In this document: positions 57,619-64,000 of the stretch, piece after piece
Layout: each line of letters begins with the position of its first letter
How positions within the stretch are numbered: the stretch's first letter is position 1
Assembly: GCA_015680685.1 (NCBI GenBank)
Contig: MNCI01006555.1
Location: 339,478-403,477, forward strand
DNA length: 64,000 bases
Direction: 5' to 3'
Source: Gnetum montanum
Taxonomy: Eukaryota; Streptophyta; Gnetopsida; Gnetales; Gnetaceae
Program-made: the position numbers and the translations under genes
Notes under the pieces: model-generated
Told to the model about the DNA's origin: nothing
The model's database searches: none
The model's input: only the letters and a program-made list of their open reading frames with translations

Positions 57619-60600
57619 TTAGCATAGGTGGCCATCTCCCCCATGACTGAGTTGTAAGGGAGAGATCCGAAATAATGATTTTCTATTTGAATTTCTAAGA
57701 AGTGCCCAACTTCTCCCAATTGATGATCTTAAGTTGAGGGGTGGAAGTTGGTGACGCTCACATTCCAATGTGTCTATGCCATAGTTGTTGGCATGAGTTT
57801 CCTCAGTTCGTTCCATGCATATTTTTCTACTCCTATAAGTTGCTGTTAACCACGGGGTGTCTACTACTTCTTGTGTGGTTGCTACATATAGGAATCTTTG
57901 TTGCAGAGTTTCTTGGGCACACCTGTTACATGTAGACATTTCGTCCATGTCATCACCCGATGAATCACTGTGTGTAATGCATGGAACTATCCTCTTCTCG
58001 ATCTTTCCACATATGTTTATCTTAGAGATTTCCAAGGAAAGATCATGGATCCTAAGGCATGCATCTACTGTGCTTAGCCATGCCCTTCCCATTATAATTG
58101 GGAAGTCCCCTTCGTTGTTGTTAACATCGATCACTAGGAAATCCGCTGGGTAGGACCAACCACACACAGTGGTAATAACATCCTCCACTAATCCCAAGGG
58201 AATAGTGATGGACTGGTCTGCCAGCTCTAGTTGGATGTTGCTCTTCTTAAGTTGGGGCAGGTTCTAGGCGTGATACATCTTTTGCGAAATTAAGTTGACT
58301 CCGGAACCTGAGTCAAGAAGAGCTCGATGTGGTGCATTTCCAGCGATCTGCAAATAAATAAAGGGACTCCCAGGATCAGTTAGTTTCCTGGGAAGGTGGC
58401 CTACCTTGATCCAGTCAGTTACGGTATGTGTTAACATAACCGTATGCGTTACACTCCCTTGGACTGAAGGGTGCTCCGAAGCGTTAGTAGTTAGAGGCCT
58501 ATACATGTACCCGTCCGCTTGTTGTTGCGAGAGTTTGTCTGGGCTCTTAGTTCTGAAAAAAGGTCTCTTTTTTGTACAGTTATCGCCAGAACTAGTACCC
58601 AGTTGGATATTTACACTCTGAATATTTACAGCTCTCGCGGCGTGACGTTGCTGCGGTTGGGTAGGCAATTCCCCTTGCATTGTTGGAGCAGGAGGTGTTA
58701 TGGGAACTACTTGAGGAAGAGGTGCGGGTGGAGTTAGAGGATGGACGGAATGTGAGATGTCTCCCGGAGGAGAAGGAGTCCTTCTGAAGTACTCCCGAGC
58801 TTGGTAGTGACGTTGGGGGGTAGTGTGACCCATAGAGTCACCTGGAGAAACTGGCTGCTGCACATAATAACCGTAAGGATCAGGCTGCCGGTAAGGGTAT
58901 TGATGTGTTGGCGGTGGCATCCCCCATGACTGTGGGTATTGCCACTGCTGATGTTGTCCAATGGGCTGTGGAGGCGTTCCACTTGGATAATATGTCAAGG
59001 GTTGGTGGAACTGCCTTGGGTTACCTTGTGGATAAGGTAACCTTCGGGGTGTTTGCCGTTGATTAAGTCTTGGATTTAATGCATACACCCCAGACTCCTG
59101 CAGATGTGAGATAATTGGGCAACATCCCTTAGGATGGTCATAGTAGCAGACCTCACATCCACTATCATTGTCTGAATCAGAATTCACAGCCTCATCGGAG
59201 ATAGGAATTTTCCCCTTACCCTTGTTATGTGCAGGGCTTAAGTTTCTCTGCTTGGTTTTGCCTTTGTCACTACCTTGTTCTACCTTAGACTCTTCTACGA
59301 TTTTTAAGACTGTTTCTATTCTTGAGTCTAAGGAATCCCACATTTGGTCTACCTTAGCCGATACCTCGGTTGTTAACTTTTGGATCGGTAAGGTTTTCCG
59401 ATTCACCAACTCTTCGAGTGGTGACTCATCCTCCTCATCACAGAATTTCACTCCCTTCTTGTAAAGGGAGGGATCGTAGTTGTATTCTTCTGCACTTTCC
59501 CTCTTACGTAGCTCACCCTCTTCTTGTGCTACTTGTTCCAACAAACTTTCAAATTCATGGGCTCTTAGTTGGGAAAGTCTCCCTTGGGCGTAAGTCCCAA
59601 GAGTTGTTCTCGTTTCATTCCTTAGCCCATCCACGATGTGGCGAAGTTGATCCTGCTTAGCGTACCCATGGCCCGGGCAACGATGTAGCAGTGTATAGTA
59701 ACGGGCCATGGCAACATCCAAGGGTTCATAAGCACCTTGTTTCTAGCCTTGGATCTTCTTACGCAAATTGGACACTCTGGAGTACGTTTGATATTTGTTG
59801 TTGAATAGTTCAAGCATCGTACTCCACCTCCTGATGGTTTCCGGTTCTAAGGACCGGTACCAGCTCTCTGCTTCTTTGGTGAGTGTCCTTGGGAACAACT
59901 TGAGCTTCTTCCACTCATTATCTATATTTTGCAAGGCACAGGCATCGTGGAATGCCTGTAAATGATGTTGAGGATCAGGGTTGTATCCCCCTTCAAAACA
60001 TGGGATATTATTTATGTCCAAACACTTGATCCTGCTATCTTTCAAATGCCTTGTGGGGATCCTAACTACCTTTGTGATGTCTAGCATGCTTCGGGTTGCA
60101 AGTAGGGATTTGTCATGATCATCTCTTTCATGACATCTGTGATGTCTTCGTGGTGGTTCCCTACTCTCCCTATGTCCTTGCCCTTGTCCTAACTCCTCTC
60201 GACCTTCCTGTCGAGGTCTTTCATCTCTTTTACTTTTATCCTCCCCTTTATGTTCATGGTGGCTGTGCCCAGATGTGGAAGGAGAGCGTTAATGGTGAGA
60301 TGAAGGAGAAGAGGAAGGGGATCCATCGCCACGGCGAGGTTTCTTACCTTTTCTTTGGCTGCTTTGGCCTCGATCGTTGTAACGATCTAAGTGTCCATCC
60401 TTAGTGTGAGTGGTTGTTCCTATCGTGAACAATTGGTGTTCACGGGGATCAGAGCCTATAGCATGTACAGTTGATTGAAGGCCCTGATGCCTAACCTGTT
60501 CACCATTGTGAGGAGGAGGAACATCATTTTCTAAGAAACCCATTGTGAGGGGTTCCTTGTCTCCTATTTCACTAAGGACATGGGGGACCTTGCCCTTCAA

Positions 60601-60966
60601 CAATGAATGTTGGCTCTCCTGCCTTTTGTCTCAAATACATTGGGCATCTGTGGGATGATAATCCCTCATATGATATCTTCCAGCAATGTATTCAGCAAAT
60701 AATTCTTGCATGCCAATCTGTGCTAAGGCACGGAAGAGCATGTTCGGAACAGATCAATCTGGTGGTAAAACTATATTACCAAACAAATCTCTCCAGCGCA
60801 ACTGTTCATCCTAATGGAGGGTAAAAGTGTAATTAGGAATATACTCATCAGGATGAGTATAAGTTATCGAATACTGTTTAGGACTTGGCTGGTCTAGGTT
60901 ATGTGTATGTCGCTGACTGTCTTCCATGTTATCCTTAGGTGAGTTAACCTTATGAGAAGAAGCCAT
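57619..60966 (-). pseudogene. Element B gag-protease polyprotein, six in-frame stops
   Basis: From ATG 60966-60964 (MASSHKVNSPKD) to a stop at 57619 one frame is kept for about 1115 codons with no frameshift seen. Stops lie at 60813-60811 (TAG), about 60748 (TGA), about 60633 (TGA), 60291-60289 (TAA), 59745-59743 (TAG) and 58266-58264 (TAG; A has Trp TGG). Domains in order: N-terminal part; Arg/Ser/His-rich linker; gag core (NIPCFEGGYNPDPQHHLQAF, SWYRSLEPETIRRW, HIVDGLRNETRTTLGTYAQG); an acidic/lysine linker; compact zinc knuckle CEVCYYDHPKGCC (about 59162-59124); Pro/Gln/Tyr-rich segment; protease with DSG at 58314-58306 and IIMGRAWLS; a C-terminal tail. All stops can be explained by C-to-T or G-to-A transitions. 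Family role: particle assembly and self-processing. Confidence 0.88.
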
Positions 60967-61085
60967 TTTATTGGTGTGCTATTCACCGTTATATATGTTC
61001 TTAATTAACTAATTAACCCAAAGGTTTGTTCATGCTCACAATGATGTGAAAGATTTCCTAATGTTCTAATTGGCATACAAACACT

Positions 61086-61107
61086 TAGTCCCCGGCAACG
61101 GTGCCAA
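61086..61107 (-). promoter_or_regulatory. Element B primer-binding site (tRNA-Asp)
   Basis: TTGGCACCGTTGCCGGGGAC on the minus strand, next to the 5' LTR, is complementary to the plant tRNA-Asp 3' end apart from one transition. Confidence 0.85.
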
Positions 61108-61771
61108 TGATGAGTGGCGAGGTACCCCTACACTCAACCATATGAAATGAGTGTAGCATGCGTGATCCGGTTGAACTCCGCAGACTAAATGCCTAAACGC
61201 CACAAGAAACACTTGGGGTTAATTAATCGTTGTCTTCCTAGACTTACTTGTTGTTGTCATGGTGTATGGTTAACTAAGTCCAAGGTATATGATTTTTTTG
61301 ATATTTTCTGGTTTATCTCCTATGCTAAAGGATGAAGGGTTGAGAGACTAAAACTAACTCTAACTACAGCACTAAGTCCTAGCNNNNNNNNNNNNNNNNN
61401 NNNNNNNNNNNNNNNNNNNNNNNNNNNNNNNNNNNNNNNNNNNNNNNNNNNNNNNNNNNNNNNNNNNNNNNNNNNNNNNNNNNNNNNNNNNNNNNNNNNN
61501 NNNNNNNNNNNNNNTTCAGGTACAAAGCTGCTCGAATAAAGAACCATTCACTTGGGAGACTCCTACTGCAGGCACATGGAAAATATTCTATCTCTGGGGT
61601 GATCAATCTGCCAGAGCTTCGCTACTTCTAGCCTATGATTCCCAATGAGGGGAGTGTCGCCTCTTATTTATAGATTTGGCAGCGGACTGCGATATCGTGT
61701 ACGCGATATCGCAGGGAACGACGCGATATCGCGTACGCGATATCGTAGCTTGTGCAATTCGCGTCTCATCA
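61108..61771 (-). repeat. Element B 5' LTR, with assembly gap
   Basis: It matches 54795-55834. A run of N (61384-61514) replaces a stretch that spans 55071-55482 in the partner. U3 has only about four GATATCG motifs (61690-61746). Confidence 0.9.
61384..61514. other. Assembly gap (131 N)
   Basis: The gap lies within the 5' LTR of element B. The corresponding stretch in the other LTR is about 412 bp, so the gap length is probably too small. Confidence 0.95.
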
Positions 61772-61776
61772 CAAGC

Positions 61777-61835
61777 TATAACTTGAAGCTTCCAAATCAA
61801 AAGTCTTACCATAAGGCTAACACCTAACTATTAAT
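61777..61835 (-). mobile_element. SINE-like copy 3, 5' part (split by element B)
   Basis: On the minus strand TTAATAGTTAGGTGTTAGCCTTATGGTAAG carries the A box (61821-61809), followed by TTTGATTTGGAAGCTTCAAG up to the CAAGC duplication. It parallels SINE copy 1. Confidence 0.65.
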
Positions 61836-62299
61836 AGTATACATGAATGACTTAGAAGATATGTTTACAAGTAATAAACTTTCTAACAAAAATGTCAAAG
61901 GTTTCTTTTTTTAAGTCTAAAGTTTGAAATTCTATGGATGTTAAGGGTTTTCTTTTACAAGTCAAGTATTTAAAGTTTTATAAATCTTAAGGATTTTTCC
62001 AATGGATTTGATTTTTCCACAATTGTCTTTTTCCCATAGGTGATTCTAAATTTTCCTCAACTTCTTCTACCAATGCTAAAATTTCTTCTTCTTTTATCAA
62101 TGTAGTATTTTATGTTAATTCTGATATTGTATATTTACTAATTAACAAGAAAAAATTTGTAACACCTTCTTCTAATGATATTTATGCAATTAAGTTTTTT
62201 TACCATCTTTTTTGGTATTTTCATAAGTTGGGCAAGTGTGGATTTGACATTGTTTCATCCACATAGGCTATTAAAAAGCCACGTAAAGCATCATCATAA
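61836..62299. other. AT-rich DNA, no recognised feature
   Basis: Pyrimidine-rich sequence without clear repeats or domains. Confidence 0.35.
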
Positions 62300-63080
62300 G
62301 TTGTGTTTTGGGCTCTCATAGGCCCCTACAAGGTGTTTCTAGTCATAATCCAACATGTGAGAATTAATTTTAGCACTCTTGATAGTCTTAGAAATACAAA
62401 AATTCTAAGTGTCATATAGGTAATGTTGGGTGACATTGACACTAATGTCAACATTACCAACCTTAGTCATCATTACATCACCATATTAAAACTTATCTCT
62501 TAGGTCTAGTTTCACCTCCTTCAAACCTCTAGCAACTAATCTACATCAATCTTGAGATGACATGCATCAATTATGATGATTTTTTTAAGCTGTGAGAAAC
62601 ATGGGATAACACTTTTTTTAAAGTATCACTAGGTAATGCTAGCATCAATGTCACTTGCCTTAGTTAAATATGTAGCATGCATCATAGGTTTTCATCTTGG
62701 CCATTGTTTTGACTCCTTTAGACCTTTGACAATAAGTCTACATTAATCTTGAGATGAAAAACATCAGTTTTGGCCATTTCAGCTAGCTTTGAGAAACATG
62801 AAATAGCATAATTTACATAAGTATCATTCAAGTAATGTTGGATGATTCTAATGCTAGTGTTAGCATCATCTACCTTAGCCACCACTACATCACCATAGTA
62901 AAACTTGTCACTTGGCTTCAATTTTATCTCTGTCAAACCTTTGATGATTAGTCTACATTAGTCACTAGATGAAAAGATTTAGTTTTGGTAGTTTTGGCAT
63001 GCTACAAGAAACATGAAACAGCATCTCAAATGACACATATTTTCTACACGTGGCTAGGTGACATTGATGCTAGTAATTGT
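62300..63080 (-). repeat. Degenerate tandem repeat, period about 207 bp
   Basis: The phrase 'AAACCT...TAGTCTACATyAATCTTGAGATGA' recurs at about 62522, 62728 and 62936, and the 'GTAATG.TG..TGA' part recurs between, giving three to four units. The period is close to 69 codons. On the minus strand one unit is open (62936-62718) and includes KFYYGDVVVAKVDDANTSI and KTDVFHLKINVDLLSK; the neighbouring unit shows KF-YGDVMMTKVGNVDISV. This suggests a coding repeat that has decayed. Family not recognised. Confidence 0.55.
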
Positions 63081-64000
63081 GATAAGAATTATTGTAATCA
63101 AATTGAAAAGCCCCCTATAAGAAATGAGCTAGGCATCTTACAACCATCAAACTGTTCAAATATTATATCTTTGAATTGAGAGGGAGCTTATAGATTATTA
63201 GAAATTCTAATACCTTGAGTCATGTTTTCACCAAATAGAAGCCAAAATTAAGTACAAAAGATTATGTGGAATAACAGTTAGAAAAGAGGTGGATGTAGCA
63301 TATGTAAAATAGCATATGCATAATGTAACGTAACTAATGTTACATAGAATAGAATATACCAAAAATACATAGCATATATGTAGCCAAGAAAGGAGAAAAG
63401 TGTTAGAGAAAATTAATCTAGAAAATTGAAAATAGATATTACTTATAGATAAGAGAAATAATAGAAAAGGTCTATTGTAGATAGGTATAAGATACAAAAG
63501 ATAAGTTAAAAATTTAAATATAATGAGATAAAATAACTAGGAAAAAACTTGACAAGATGCAACAATAATTTTTGAGTTACAATTATGAGATCAAGGATGA
63601 TTGATGAGGAGTTGTGTTACCTTGGTTCCCTTATTGATGTAGGTACTTGATGAAGATCTCAACCAGAATGACAAGGGCAGTTACATATAAAAAACTAGTA
63701 AAGAAAAAGAAAGGATTAACTCATATCAATGTATGGATCTAGGTCAAATTAAAATCAATATTCATTAGGAGGATAATACAATGGTTATATAATGTGTCAT
63801 TAGGGTGGGTAGAGGAGATCAAAATTTCTAACAAGCTAAAAATTACATAGAGATCCCAAAGCTCATAGAAGTATTTACAAGGGGAATTATTGTAGCAAAA
63901 GAGCTCTTTCTTATTTAAAGATTAACAAATGTTCAATTGATATTTGTAATTAATGACCAATCACTTCCCTCTTATTTAGGGGTATACTCCCATTTATAGG
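63081..64000. other. AT-rich DNA, no recognised feature
   Basis: Small ORFs only. No LTR ends, primer sites or recognisable domains were seen. Confidence 0.35.

Larger units (their letters stand above)
54795..61771 (-). mobile_element. Element B: full-length gag-protease Ty3/gypsy element without pol
   Basis: LTRs at 54795-55834 and 61108-61771 (the latter with an assembly gap) are flanked by a perfect CAAGC duplication (54790-54794, 61772-61776). The element reads on the minus strand: tRNA-Asp primer site, a 3.3-kb gag-protease frame with only six stops, about 1.8 kb of non-coding sequence, polypurine tract. No pol. It is the best-preserved element here and the close relative of A. Its target was a SINE copy, in or beside the B box. 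Confidence 0.93.

Overview
This window comes from a large, repeat-rich land-plant nuclear genome. Only one convincing host gene was found in 64 kb. Almost everything else is LTR retrotransposons of Ty3/gypsy type in several stages of decay, often inserted into each other. The AT-rich, long-decayed repeats and very low gene density would fit a gymnosperm, but that is inference; the F-box/kelch gene only establishes a land plant.

Layout from left to right. 1-3630: 3' part of element A (+), a Ty3 element with a protease and a 3' LTR but no pol. 3690-4860: decayed integrase of an older element H (+), followed by a degenerate tandem repeat (5270-6080) and featureless AT-rich DNA. 7785-8160: two tRNA-derived SINE-like copies head to head. 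8750-17452: element G (-), an old relative of A, split inside gag by element C (-, 8880-15261, duplication CCTAG). 17453-24171: the gene island. It holds a minus-strand F-box/kelch gene of the SAGL1 (At1g55270) type, with a very short first coding exon, and a small plus-strand ORF with a signal-peptide-like start. 24172-28390: element F (+), gag and protease only. 28434-53881: a three-level nest in which an old LTR (LTR-I) was split by element D (+, duplication GAGAT), and D was split between reverse transcriptase and RNase H by element E (-, duplication AATGC). 53882-54440: a degenerate two-unit tandem repeat. 54795-61771: element B (-, duplication CAAGC), a close relative of A, sitting inside a third SINE copy. 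62300-63080: tandem repeat of about 207 bp. The remainder is AT-rich without recognisable features.

How the elements relate. A, B, C, D, G and LTR-I share LTR ends (TGATGA...TCATCA or decayed forms). Where visible they also share a primer-binding site complementary to tRNA-Asp, the gag family, and (A, B, D, less so C) the sequence leading into the 3' LTR. Only D has reverse transcriptase, RNase H, integrase and an extra envelope-position ORF, and D has lost catalytic Asp codons in three enzymes. A and B keep gag (seen in B) and a protease with an intact DSG motif but have no pol; C keeps only gag. The natural reading is a non-autonomous family once mobilised in trans by D-like partners. E and F show the same gag-protease-only architecture in two other lineages. 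The stretch just upstream of the TATA box differs among subfamilies and in most is built of short self-complementary repeats, although the rest of the LTR is conserved.
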